This document shows, in pieces, positions 17,804 through 26,494 of a DNA stretch of 64,000 nucleotides. The translations under genes and the position numbers were made by a program. The DNA is from Stutzerimonas decontaminans (GTDB lineage: Bacteria > Pseudomonadota > Gammaproteobacteria > Pseudomonadales > Pseudomonadaceae): positions 1,364,001 through 1,428,000 of the forward strand of contig NZ_CP007509.1 of the NCBI RefSeq assembly GCF_000661915.1, read 5' to 3'. The notes under the pieces were generated by a model. The model was given only the letters and a program-made list of their open reading frames with translations. It was not told where the DNA came from and did not search any database. Each line of letters begins with the position of its first letter. The first letter of the stretch is position 1.

Positions 17804-18937
17804 ATGAATGACCCGCTCTGGGTCTGGCGGCAGCCCAACTGGCCACACTTCAATTGGCAGGCAGACGCACTGGCCCCGCTGCTGCGTACCTGCAGTCAGG
17901 CTCAGGGTCGCTTGCTCGGGATGCTCGGTGCCGTTGGCAGTGACACAGAGGTGCAGAGCACCCTGGATGCCATGCTGCAGAACATCGTCACCTCATCAGC
18001 CATCGAGGGTGAGCAGCTGGATGTCGGCTCCGTGCGCTCGTCACTGGCGCGGCGCCTGGGGCTGAACGAAGAAGGGCGAATCACCTCACGTTCCGAAGGT
18101 CTGGCGGAACTGCTGCTCGATGCCACCCGCGCGTATCAGCAGCCGCTCGATCTGCAGCGGCTGTTCACCTGGCATGGCTGGCTGTTCCCCAGCGATGGTC
18201 ACCTACTGCCCCGCCCGTTACGCATCGGCATCCTGCGCGGCGAAGAGCCCATGCAGGTGGTTTCCGGGAGACTCGACCGCCCTACCGTGCATTTCGAAGC
18301 GCCACCCCGCGCAGGGCTGGAAGAACAACTGGACGACTTCCTTGCCTGGTTCGAGAGCAGCCGCAGCGATGCAGGCCTCGACCCATTTCTACGAGCCGGC
18401 ATTGCGCACTTCTGGTTCGTCACCCTGCACCCCTTCGACGACGGCAACGGCCGCCTTACGCGCGCCATCACCGACTTGGCACTTGCGCAGGGAGAACAGC
18501 AGGCCATCCGCTTTTACGCCATGTCGGCGAGCATCCTCGATGACCGCGCCGGCTATTACCGCATCCTCGAAGCCAGCCAGAAAGGCACGCTGGATATCAC
18601 CGCCTGGCTGCAATGGTTCCTCGCCACGCTGCTCAAGAGCTTGGAACAGGCCCTTGCTCGTATCGACCGCGTGCTGGTCAAGGCACGCTTCTGGCAGGCT
18701 CACCGCAGCCAAACCCTGTCTGCCGAGCAGATCAAAGTGCTTAACCGCCTGCTCGATGGCGGCGAGAGAGGTTTCGAGAACGGCATCAGCGCCGCGCAAT
18801 ACCAGGCTGTGGCCAAGGTCTCGAAAGCCACCGCCACGCGCCACCTTAGCGATCTTGTCGAGAAGGGCTGCCTTGCCCGGCTGCCGGGCGGCGGGCGCAG
18901 CACGCGCTACCAGATACAGCACTCGGCAAACGCTTGA
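17804..18937 (+). CDS. Fic-family protein with DUF4172 N-terminus and C-terminal HTH
   Basis: 377 residues. The N-terminus has the DUF4172-type WVWRQPNWPHFNW. Next comes SSAIEG (residues 64-69), fitting the (S/T)xxxE(G/N) inhibitory helix that blocks the ATP site in class II Fic proteins. The catalytic loop is HPFDDGNGRLTR, with His209. The C-terminal about 90 residues look like a winged helix (YQAVAKVSKATATRHLSDLVEKGCL). Fic enzymes transfer AMP or other nucleotides to protein hydroxyls. Start ATG 17804 has GAGGAG upstream. With an HTH and a motif array before it, self-regulation is likely. Confidence 0.9.
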   Translation: MNDPLWVWRQPNWPHFNWQADALAPLLRTCSQAQGRLLGMLGAVGSDTEVQSTLDAMLQNIVTSSAIEGEQLDVGSVRSSLARRLGLNEEGRITSRSEGLAELLLDATRAYQQPLDLQRLFTWHGWLFPSDGHLLPRPLRIGILRGEEPMQVVSGRLDRPTVHFEAPPRAGLEEQLDDFLAWFESSRSDAGLDPFLRAGIAHFWFVTLHPFDDGNGRLTRAITDLALAQGEQQAIRFYAMSASILDDRAGYYRILEASQKGTLDITAWLQWFLATLLKSLEQALARIDRVLVKARFWQAHRSQTLSAEQIKVLNRLLDGGERGFENGISAAQYQAVAKVSKATATRHLSDLVEKGCLARLPGGGRSTRYQIQHSANA

Positions 18938-19026
18938 ATAAAGTGAGTCGCCCAGCAGGGCGAAACCAGGCTCTCAAGCCAACTCGCAAACCGCCCTGGT
19001 TCCGCGTAGCCGGCCCGAAAAAAGCC

Positions 19027-19953
19027 TCAATGCCCCGGCTGCCAAGGCTGCCCCAGCGACACCGGCGCATACAACCGCGTACGGATCGCATCGCGCGACA
19101 GCAGCACCAGCACCAGAATGGTCGCCACATACGGCAGCATCGCCAGCAGGTTGCCGGGGATCGCCAGGCCCAGACCCTGGGCCACCAGATGGAGGATGCT
19201 GGCCAGGCCGAACAGGTAGGCGCCGAGCAGTACCCGGCTCACCCGCCAGCTGGCGAATACCACCAGGGCCAGGGCGATCCAGCCGCGGCCGGCGGTCATG
19301 TTTTCCGCCCACATCGGCGTATAGGCGAGCGACATGTAGCCGCCGGCAAGCCCGGCCATGGCGCCGCCGAACATCACCGCCAGGGTGCGCACGCGCAGTA
19401 CCGGCAGGCCCATGGCGCTGGCGGCGTTGGGGTTTTCGCCGACGGCCTGGATGATCAGCCCGATGCGGCTTTTCAGCAGCACCCAGGCCACCAGGGCGAA
19501 CAATGCGAAAGACAAATAGACCAGCAGGTCCTGGGCGAACAGCATGCGGCCGATCACCGGGATTTCGCTGAGCAGCGGTATGGCGATTGGTTCGAAGCCG
19601 GCCAGCGGCTTGCCGACCCAGCTGGCGCCGACAAAGGACGACAGGCCGACGCCGAAGATGGTCAGCGCCAAACCGGTGGCCACCTGATTGGCGTTGAAAC
19701 CCAGCGCCACCATGGCAAACAGCAGCGACAGCAGCACGCCGGCCAGGCAGGCGAACAGCACGCCGAGCCAGAGGTTGCCGCTGGCGAAGGCGACGATAAA
19801 GCCGATCACCGCGCCGAACAGCATCATGCCCTCCTGGCCGAGGTTGAGTACGCCGGTCTTCTCGCACACCAGCTCGCCGAGGGCGACCAGCAGCAGCGGG
19901 GTGCCGGTGCGGATCATGGCGTAGAAGATATTGGTCAGTAGATCCATGTCCAT
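19027..19953 (-). CDS. nucleoside-type ABC transporter permease 2
   Basis: 308 residues, about eight to ten membrane segments. The stretch ALGELVCEKTGVLNLGQEGMMLFGA is the hallmark of BmpDEFG/NupPQ-type permeases for nucleosides and simple sugars. It is probably co-transcribed after the first permease (65-bp gap) and forms a membrane heterodimer with it. It is the last gene of the minus-strand ABC operon; no BMP binding protein follows it, only the fic gene. Confidence 0.88.
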   Translation of the reverse strand: MDMDLLTNIFYAMIRTGTPLLLVALGELVCEKTGVLNLGQEGMMLFGAVIGFIVAFASGNLWLGVLFACLAGVLLSLLFAMVALGFNANQVATGLALTIFGVGLSSFVGASWVGKPLAGFEPIAIPLLSEIPVIGRMLFAQDLLVYLSFALFALVAWVLLKSRIGLIIQAVGENPNAASAMGLPVLRVRTLAVMFGGAMAGLAGGYMSLAYTPMWAENMTAGRGWIALALVVFASWRVSRVLLGAYLFGLASILHLVAQGLGLAIPGNLLAMLPYVATILVLVLLSRDAIRTRLYAPVSLGQPWQPGH

Positions 19954-20018
19954 CGGTCAGGCCTCGAACTTCAAGCGGCAGGCAGCGGGTGAAAGGGTAA
20001 GCAAGCGGGCGAGCGCGA

Positions 20019-21125
20019 TCATGTGGCCGGCTCCTCTTTGGCGCTGACGAGCTGGGGCTTGCGTGCCCACAGCTTCAGCCGCGGGCGGTAGAGGATCAGT
20101 ACGTCGCAGGCGAGCAGGAAGAACAGCACCATGCCCTGGAACAGTTGGGTGATGGACTGCGGCAGGTTGGCCGCCATCTGCGCGTTCTCACCGCCGAGGT
20201 AGAGCAACGCCATCAGCAGACTGGCGAAGACAATACCGATAGGGTTGAGGCGGCCGAGGAAAGCCACGGTGATCGCCGCGTAGCCGTAGCCCGGCGACAC
20301 CTGCGGTACCAGCTGGCCGATCGGACCGGTGACTTCGGCGACACCGGCCAGCCCGGCCAGGCCGCCGCTGATCAGCAGGGCGATCCACACCAGCTTCTTG
20401 TCGCGGAAACCAACGAAGCCAGCGGCGCGCTTGTCCAGGCCGAGCACCTTGATCTGGAAGCCGAGAAAGCTCTTCTGCAGCAGCACCCAGACCACCACCA
20501 GCGCCAGCAGGGCGAAGTAGAAACCGGCATGCACCCGCAGGCCTTCGATCAGCTCCGGCAGCCGGGTGGCGTCGCCGAACATCGCCGATTCGGGGAAGTT
20601 GAAGCCTTCCGGATCCTTCAGCGGGCCGTGCACGGCGAACAGCAGCAGGTTCAGCGCAATGTAGTTGAGCATGATGCTGGTGAGGATTTCGTTGGCGTTG
20701 AACGCCGTCTTCAGCCAGGCGCAGAGCCCGGCCCAGGCGGCGCCGCCAAGGGTGCCGAGCAGTAGGGTCAGCGCCAATGCCCAGCGCGAATCCCAGTCGA
20801 TGATGTTGACCGCCAGCGCACTGCCGGCCAGGGCACCGATGAGCAGCTGGCCTTCGGCGCCGATGTTCCAGATGCGCGCGTTGTAGACCACCGCCAGGCC
20901 GAGGGCGCAAAGCAGGATCGGCAGCGCCTTGACCAGCAGTTCGGAGACGCCGTAGAGGTCGCCGAGCGGGTCGATCAGCAGCACCTTGAGGGTTTCCAGC
21001 GGCGGATGGCCGAGCAGCGCGAACAGCAGGGCGCCACTCAGCAGCGTCAGCAGTGCCGCCAGCAATGGCGAGAACCAGAGCATGGCCCGTGAGGCCTCGC
21101 CGCGGGGTTGCAGGGATAACAGCAT
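20019..21125 (-). CDS. nucleoside-type ABC transporter permease 1
   Basis: 368 residues. The segment LGLAVVYNARIWNIGAEGQ is the NupP/BmpE-type signature, and about eight to ten further hydrophobic segments follow. It starts 12 bp after the ATPase gene ends, so they share a transcript. It partners with the second permease and the double ATPase to import nucleosides, purines or a related solute across the inner membrane. Confidence 0.88.
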   Translation of the reverse strand: MLLSLQPRGEASRAMLWFSPLLAALLTLLSGALLFALLGHPPLETLKVLLIDPLGDLYGVSELLVKALPILLCALGLAVVYNARIWNIGAEGQLLIGALAGSALAVNIIDWDSRWALALTLLLGTLGGAAWAGLCAWLKTAFNANEILTSIMLNYIALNLLLFAVHGPLKDPEGFNFPESAMFGDATRLPELIEGLRVHAGFYFALLALVVVWVLLQKSFLGFQIKVLGLDKRAAGFVGFRDKKLVWIALLISGGLAGLAGVAEVTGPIGQLVPQVSPGYGYAAITVAFLGRLNPIGIVFASLLMALLYLGGENAQMAANLPQSITQLFQGMVLFFLLACDVLILYRPRLKLWARKPQLVSAKEEPAT

Positions 21126-21137
21126 GATGGATTCTCG

Positions 21138-22718
21138 TCAGGCGGCAGAGGTGGAAACAGGGGTGTCGCTGGTATCGAACTGACCGGCCATCCAGCGGCC
21201 GACTTCGACCGGGCAGGTGCTGGCGGTGGCGCGCTGTGGCGACAGCCGGCCGTCGCTCAGGGCGGCGATGCGGTCGCTGATCTGGAACAACTCCTCGAGG
21301 TCTTCGGAGATCACCAGGATCGCCGCGCCGGCATCGCGCAGTTCGATCAGCGCGCGGTGGATCGCTGCTGCCGCGCCGACGTCCACGCCCCAGGTCGGGT
21401 GCGCGGCGATCAGCAGCTTCGGCTGCTGCAGGATTTCGCGACCAAGGATGAATTTCTGCAGGTTGCCGCCGGACAGGCTCGCTGCCGGGGTCTGTGCGTC
21501 CGGCGTCTTCACGGCGAAACGCTGAATGACCTGTTCGGCGAAGGCGCGCACCTTGCCGCGGCGGATCATGCCCTGCTCGACCATGCCGGTCTGTTGGAAG
21601 GCGGTGAGCAGGCCGTTGTCGGCCAGGCTCATGCTCGGCACCGCGCCGTGACCGAGGCGTTCGGCCGGCACGAAGGCCATGCCGTGGCGACGGCGAGCGT
21701 CGGGGCGCAGATGGGCGACGTCGTCACCGAGAAAGCGGATGTGCATGGCCTGGGTGGCAGGCAGGCGCTGTTCGCCGCTGAGCAGGGCGAGCAGTTCGTC
21801 CTGGCCGTTGCCGGCGACCCCGGCGATGCCGACGATCTCGCCGGCGCGCACTTCCAGGTCCACCTCTTCGAGGGATACGCCGAACGGATCGGCGTTGTGC
21901 CAGGACAGCCGCTCGACCCGCAGGAATGGCGCGCGGCCCTCGCTCTTCGGGTATTCGGCTTCCAGCCCCTCGGCATCGCCGACCATCAGCCGCGCCAGTT
22001 CCAGGTCCGAGCACTCTGCCGGCACGCACTCGCCGGACACGCGGCCGGCGCGCAGCACCGTGGCGCTCTGGCACAGCGCGCGCACCTCGTTGAGCTTGTG
22101 GCTGATGAACAGGATGCTGCAGCCCTCGGCCGCCAACCGGCGCAAGGTCACGAACAGCTCGTCGGCCTCCTGCGGGGTAAGCACCGAGGTCGGCTCGTCG
22201 AGGATCAGCAGGCGGATGTCCTGCATCAGGCAGCGGATGATCTCCACCCGCTGGCGCTCGCCGATGGACAGGGTGTGCACCAGCCGTTGCGGCTCCAGCG
22301 GCATGCCGTAACGCTGCGAGACCTCGCGGATCTTCGGCTCCAACTGTTTCGGCGTACCGGCCTTGGCACCCAGCGCTAGCGCGATGTTCTCAGCGACCGA
22401 GAGCGTCTCGAACAGCGAGAAGTGCTGGAACACCATGCCGATGCCGCGTTCGCGGGCCTGGGCCGGATCGCGCATGGTCACCGGTTCGCCCTGCCAGTGG
22501 ATTTCGCCAGCGTCCGGCTGGGTCACGCCATAGATGATCTTCATCAGGGTGCTCTTGCCGGCGCCGTTCTCGCCGAGCAGGGCGTGGATCTCGCCCGGCT
22601 GGATCGACAGGTCGATACGGTCGTTGGCCAGGCAGCCTGGGTACTGTTTGGTTATGCCGCAGAGCTGGAGGCGCGCGGTCTGGGAATCGGGCATGGAGGC
22701 GTCCGCTGGGTTTTTCAT
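21138..22718 (-). CDS. nucleoside/sugar-type ABC transporter ATPase (two fused cassettes)
   Basis: 526 residues with two ABC cassettes. The first has Walker A GENGAGKST, signature TLSIGERQRVEI and Walker B RLLILDEPTSVLT. The second has a degenerate Walker A (GVAGNGQDELL) and a degenerate Walker B, with signature SLSGGNLQKFILGRE. This is the RbsA/NupO layout, where one site is catalytic. Start chosen as ATG 22718 (MKNPADASM); MPDSQ at 22694 is also possible. First gene of the minus-strand operon. Confidence 0.9.
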   Translation of the reverse strand: MKNPADASMPDSQTARLQLCGITKQYPGCLANDRIDLSIQPGEIHALLGENGAGKSTLMKIIYGVTQPDAGEIHWQGEPVTMRDPAQARERGIGMVFQHFSLFETLSVAENIALALGAKAGTPKQLEPKIREVSQRYGMPLEPQRLVHTLSIGERQRVEIIRCLMQDIRLLILDEPTSVLTPQEADELFVTLRRLAAEGCSILFISHKLNEVRALCQSATVLRAGRVSGECVPAECSDLELARLMVGDAEGLEAEYPKSEGRAPFLRVERLSWHNADPFGVSLEEVDLEVRAGEIVGIAGVAGNGQDELLALLSGEQRLPATQAMHIRFLGDDVAHLRPDARRRHGMAFVPAERLGHGAVPSMSLADNGLLTAFQQTGMVEQGMIRRGKVRAFAEQVIQRFAVKTPDAQTPAASLSGGNLQKFILGREILQQPKLLIAAHPTWGVDVGAAAAIHRALIELRDAGAAILVISEDLEELFQISDRIAALSDGRLSPQRATASTCPVEVGRWMAGQFDTSDTPVSTSAA

Positions 22719-22944
22719 GACCAGGGTGTAGCAAAAAGCTGGCCAGGCAGTCAGGAATTGAAAGTGCGACGTGGCCACGGGAGCTGCGCCACCGGTTGGC
22801 CATGCGACGATGTTAGCCGGTGCATCGCTTTGGTGCTTCACTCGGTAACACTGTCTTGCCGATGCACTGCCGTGGGGCGGGACGACCGCGGGTCGGATTG
22901 GCTGCTAAGCTAACCGTCCTTTTCGCTCCCACCGGTTGCCTGCA

Positions 22945-23865
22945 ATGAACCAGATGGACCTTCATTCCGCCGAGGAAACGATTGCCCAGCGTGCCTCCCT
23001 GGCGCGGCTGATCGACGGCATCGTGCGCGACGACGGTATGCATCCCACCGCGATTGACGATCTCTACCTGATCCGCTGCAGCGCGCCGAGCGAACTGGTG
23101 CACGGGCTGCACAAGCCGGCGCTGTGCATCATCGTGCAGGGCAGCAAGGAGGTGCGGCTGGGCGATGAGCTGTACACCTACGATGCGCTGCACTACCTGG
23201 TGGTATCGGTCACCGTGCCGGTGGCCGGTCGCGTGCTGGAGGCCTCGTCCGGCGAGCCGTACCTGTGCATTCGCCTGGATATCGACCCGGCAATGGTCGC
23301 CACCCTGGTGGCCGAAAGCGCGCCGTTGAGCCAGCCCGTGGAAGGACCGGCGCGGGGGGTCTATCTGGACCGCATCGATGCGCCGTTGCTGGATGCCACG
23401 CTACGTCTGGTGCGACTGCTCGCCAGCCCGCAGGACATCCCGGTGCTTGCGCCGCTGGCGATGCGCGAGATCTTCTACCGCCTGCTTTGCGGTCGGCAGG
23501 GCCGCCACCTGCACGAGATCGCGGTGCGCGACAGCCAGGGCCATCGCGTCACCCGCGCCATCGAATGGCTGAACCGCAACTACGTCGAGCCGCTGCGCAT
23601 CGAGGAACTGGCGCAGCGGGTCAACCTCAGCAGCTCGACGCTGCATCACCGCTTCAAGGCGCTCACCGCGATGAGCCCGCTGCAATATCAGAAGCAGCTG
23701 CGCCTGCAGGAGGCGCGGCGGCTGCTGATCGCCGAGGGACTCGATGTGTCCAGCGCCGGCTACCGGGTCGGCTACGAAAGCCCCTCGCAGTTCAGCCGCG
23801 AGTACAGCCGCCTGTTCGGCGCCTCGCCGGTGAAGGATTTAGCCCGGCTGCGCAGCACCGCTTAA
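22945..23865 (+). CDS. AraC-family regulator with AraC_N domain (YqhC-like)
   Basis: 306 residues from ATG 22945; a TTG three codons earlier is less likely. The N-terminal part (about residues 30-170) matches the AraC_N effector domain (HKPALCIIVQGSKEV, YLVVSVTVPVAGRV). The C-terminal about 100 residues hold two HTH motifs (RIEELAQRVNLSSSTLHHRF and VSSAGYRVGYESPSQFSREY). This subgroup often controls neighbouring oxidoreductase genes in response to aldehydes or quinones. It converges with the CMD/SDR pair, stops one base apart, and may regulate them. Confidence 0.85.
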   Translation: MNQMDLHSAEETIAQRASLARLIDGIVRDDGMHPTAIDDLYLIRCSAPSELVHGLHKPALCIIVQGSKEVRLGDELYTYDALHYLVVSVTVPVAGRVLEASSGEPYLCIRLDIDPAMVATLVAESAPLSQPVEGPARGVYLDRIDAPLLDATLRLVRLLASPQDIPVLAPLAMREIFYRLLCGRQGRHLHEIAVRDSQGHRVTRAIEWLNRNYVEPLRIEELAQRVNLSSSTLHHRFKALTAMSPLQYQKQLRLQEARRLLIAEGLDVSSAGYRVGYESPSQFSREYSRLFGASPVKDLARLRSTA

Positions 23866-23866
23866 T

Positions 23867-24322
23867 TCAGCGCGACACCGGGTCCGGCACCTCGCGCAAT
23901 GCTTGGGCGGCATCGATGGCGCGGGGAAAGCCGGCGGTTACGGTGGTCAGGTAGACCACCTCCTTCAGCTCCTCACGGGTGACGCCCAGACGCAGCGCGT
24001 AACCGGCGTGGACCTTCATGTACTGCAGATTGCCCTGCGCGGCGAAGGCGGCGATCACCGCCAGCTGACGGGTGCGATCATCCAGCTCGTTGCGTCCCCA
24101 GACATCGCCCAAGGCGTACTGGGTGATGCCCTCGGCGAGAAACGGATAGTCCTCGCGCAACGCTTCGAGCACCGGTTGCCCGGCGCCGCCGGACAAGTGA
24201 TCCATCACCTCGATGCCACGTTCGTGTCGCTCGTTGCCGGCGGCTTCCAGCGAGGCGAAGGTCAGCGAGCCGAACACGGCCAGGCAGGCCGCGGCCAGGG
24301 TGTTGCCTGTACGAAGGGTCAT
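23867..24322 (-). CDS. carboxymuconolactone-decarboxylase-family protein, secreted
   Basis: 151 residues from ATG 24322, beginning MTLRTGNTLAAACLAVFGSL, a predicted signal peptide. The body has the CMD pattern (HERGIEVMDHLSGG, DDRTRQLAVIAAFAAQGN, LKEVVYLTTVTAGFP) of gamma-carboxymuconolactone decarboxylase relatives. It lacks the AhpD-type CxxC, so a catalytic redox role is unlikely. A signal peptide on a CMD protein is unusual. It is 10 bp downstream of the SDR gene, in one operon. Confidence 0.8.
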   Translation of the reverse strand: MTLRTGNTLAAACLAVFGSLTFASLEAAGNERHERGIEVMDHLSGGAGQPVLEALREDYPFLAEGITQYALGDVWGRNELDDRTRQLAVIAAFAAQGNLQYMKVHAGYALRLGVTREELKEVVYLTTVTAGFPRAIDAAQALREVPDPVSR

Positions 24323-24332
24323 GGCGGCGTCC

Positions 24333-25070
24333 TCAGTAGGGGCTGGCGGTGGGGCGCACCACCAACTCGCTGACGTCGACATCGGCCGGCTGGTCGATGG
24401 CATAGGCGATGGCGCGGGCGATGGCCTCGGCCGGAATGGCGATGCGACGGAAGTCGTCCATGGCCGAGCGCGCGCTGTCATCGGAAATGCTCTCGGCCAG
24501 TTCCGATTCGGTGACGCCGGGCGACACCAGGGTCACGCGAATATCGCCGCCGACCTCCTGGCGCAGGCCTTCGGAGATGGCGCGCACCGCGTACTTGGTG
24601 GCGCAGTACACCGCCGCGGTCGGGCTCACCGCGTAGGCACCGATGGAGGCGATGTTGACGAACTGGCCGGCGCGCTGGCGCTGCATCAGTGGCAGGCCGG
24701 CGGCGATGCCATGCAGTACGCCGCGGATGTTCACGTCGATCATCCGGTTCCACTCGTCGACCTTCAGCGCGTCCAGCGGTGACAGCGGCATCACCCCGGC
24801 GTTGTTGACGATCACGTCGACGCGGCCGAAGCGCTGCTCGGCGAAGTCGACGAAGGCCTGGGTGTCCTCGCGGCTGGTGACGTCCAGCGCACGGCAGGCG
24901 GCGATACCACCGCTTTCGTCGATCTCGGCGACCAGCCGTTCCAGCCGATCCAGGCGTCGCGCGCCCAGCACGACGGTTGCGCCCTGGGCCGCCAGCAGGC
25001 GCGCCGTGGCTTCGCCGATGCCGCTGCTGGCGCCGGTGATGAGTACGATTTTGCCGGTGATGTTCGACAT
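24333..25070 (-). CDS. short-chain dehydrogenase/reductase (classical SDR)
   Basis: 245 residues from ATG 25070. The NAD(P)-binding motif is TGASSGIG, followed by NNAGVMPL, and the active-site YCATK carries the Tyr and Lys; a Ser sits in the NIASIGAYAV strand. It is the clavulanate-dehydrogenase/YdfG-like type and probably NADP-dependent (GARRLDRL after the second strand). The substrate is unknown. It precedes the secreted CMD protein in one operon, beside the AraC regulator. Confidence 0.88.
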   Translation of the reverse strand: MSNITGKIVLITGASSGIGEATARLLAAQGATVVLGARRLDRLERLVAEIDESGGIAACRALDVTSREDTQAFVDFAEQRFGRVDVIVNNAGVMPLSPLDALKVDEWNRMIDVNIRGVLHGIAAGLPLMQRQRAGQFVNIASIGAYAVSPTAAVYCATKYAVRAISEGLRQEVGGDIRVTLVSPGVTESELAESISDDSARSAMDDFRRIAIPAEAIARAIAYAIDQPADVDVSELVVRPTASPY

Positions 25071-25192
25071 GGGGTAGTCCTCCGCAGGTGGATTCGGACG
25101 ACGTCGATGACGCCGTGGTTCGAATACTGCGATGGAGGACGGTTGCGGCGTTATGGCGATCCTGCCGGTCGCTTGCCTGATTCTGGCGGGGC

Positions 25193-25663
25193 TTACCAGA
25201 TGCCTTCGTGCAGGGCAGCAGCCTCGTCTTCCAGCAGCGGCCCGACGACTTCGACCTTGCGCTGGCCGGCCTCGAAGACGATGCGGCAGGGCAGGTCCAG
25301 CGTCGGGTTTTCCGGATGGTTGCCAGTGATGTCCTTCAGGCTGCGCTCGGAAAGCCCATAGACCACGCGGCCCAGCCCGACCCAGTAAGCGGCGCCGGCG
25401 CACATGGCGCAGGGCTCGGCCGAGGTGTACATGGTGCAGCGCGACAGGAATTCCGGTGTGTAGCGGGTCGAGGCGCGGGTCATCAGTACGCGCTCGGCGT
25501 GGCCGGTCATGTCGTGGTCGGGCATGTAGGCGTTGCCCTGTTCCAGCAGTACTTCACCGTCCGGCCCGACCAGGATGGCGCCGAACGGATGGGTGCCGTT
25601 TTCCAGTGCGCGGCGGGCGACGTCGAAGCTTTTGCGCAGCAGGGCGAGATCGTCGAGAGACAT
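25193..25663 (-). CDS. cytidine/deoxycytidylate-deaminase-family nucleobase deaminase
   Basis: 156 residues. Zinc site: His55 and catalytic Glu57 in HAE, with Cys85 and Cys88 in SAEPCAMCAG. This is the arrangement of guanine/cytosine/tRNA-adenosine deaminases, and the N-terminal ALENGTHPFGAILV is typical of the guanine-deaminase type. It is the last gene of a six-gene minus-strand run with an ABC importer and a 2OG oxygenase, so it probably deaminates an imported N-heterocycle. The exact base is not predictable. Confidence 0.88.
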   Translation of the reverse strand: MSLDDLALLRKSFDVARRALENGTHPFGAILVGPDGEVLLEQGNAYMPDHDMTGHAERVLMTRASTRYTPEFLSRCTMYTSAEPCAMCAGAAYWVGLGRVVYGLSERSLKDITGNHPENPTLDLPCRIVFEAGQRKVEVVGPLLEDEAAALHEGIW

Positions 25664-25699
25664 GGCGTTATCCAGACTGAGATGAAGAGGTGGTGGGCT

Positions 25700-26494
25700 T
25701 CAATGCCCACCCTTGGGCAGACTCCAGGGGAAGAACACCTTCTGCAGCAGCCCGATCAGGTGGAACAACACCAGGCTGATTACCACCAGCATCAGCAGCG
25801 CGGCGAAGGCTTGCGGCACCTGGAACATCGAGGTGGAGAAGTTGATGAAGTAGCCCAGGCCTTTTTCCGCAGCGACGAACTCGGCCACCACTGCGCCGAT
25901 CACCGCCAGGGTGATGGAGATGCGCAGCGCCGAGAACAGGTGCGGAAGCGCATAGGGCAGGCGGATGTTGCGGTACTCACGGGCTTTGGAAGCGCCGAGG
26001 GAGCGTGACAGCTCCACCAGCTCCTCTGGCGTCGCCAGGAGGCCAGTGACGCAGGACACCACGATGGGGAAGAAGGCGATGAGGAAGGTGATGAACACCC
26101 GCGGCAGGTCGCCGGCGCCCATCACCACCACGATGATTGGTGCCACCGCCACGATGGGCGTGGACTGCACGATCACCAGCAGCGGATAGAGGGTGCGCGA
26201 CATCACCCGTGAAGAGGCCAGGGCGATGGCCAGCGGGATGCCGATCAGAATCGACAGGCCGTAGCCCATCAGCGTCACCCGCAGGGTGGCGAAGATATGC
26301 TCGGCCCAGGCACCGAGACCGACCTTCTGCGTTGCCGCGAGAATGGCGCTGGGCGAGGGCAGCACGAAGCTCGGCAGCTTGAGCAGGCGGCAGGCCGCTT
26401 CCCAGACCAGCAGCAGAACGAGCAGCGCGAGCCAGGGCGCGAAGCGGTCGGCCTGAGCCTTCAGGCGCAGCGCCCTGGGCTTAATGGGCGGCAT
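25700..26494 (-). CDS. ABC transporter permease (SsuC/TauC/ThiX type)
   Basis: 264 residues from ATG 26494; the open frame extends to 26590 within the ATPase gene. About six membrane segments are visible, with the EAA loop EELVELSRSLGASKAREYRNIRLPYALP cut as EELVELSRSLGAS and IRLPYALPHLFSALR. It overlaps the ATPase gene by 14 bp. It forms the channel of an importer with an NMT1-like binding protein. Confidence 0.9.
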   Translation of the reverse strand: MPPIKPRALRLKAQADRFAPWLALLVLLLVWEAACRLLKLPSFVLPSPSAILAATQKVGLGAWAEHIFATLRVTLMGYGLSILIGIPLAIALASSRVMSRTLYPLLVIVQSTPIVAVAPIIVVVMGAGDLPRVFITFLIAFFPIVVSCVTGLLATPEELVELSRSLGASKAREYRNIRLPYALPHLFSALRISITLAVIGAVVAEFVAAEKGLGYFINFSTSMFQVPQAFAALLMLVVISLVLFHLIGLLQKVFFPWSLPKGGH

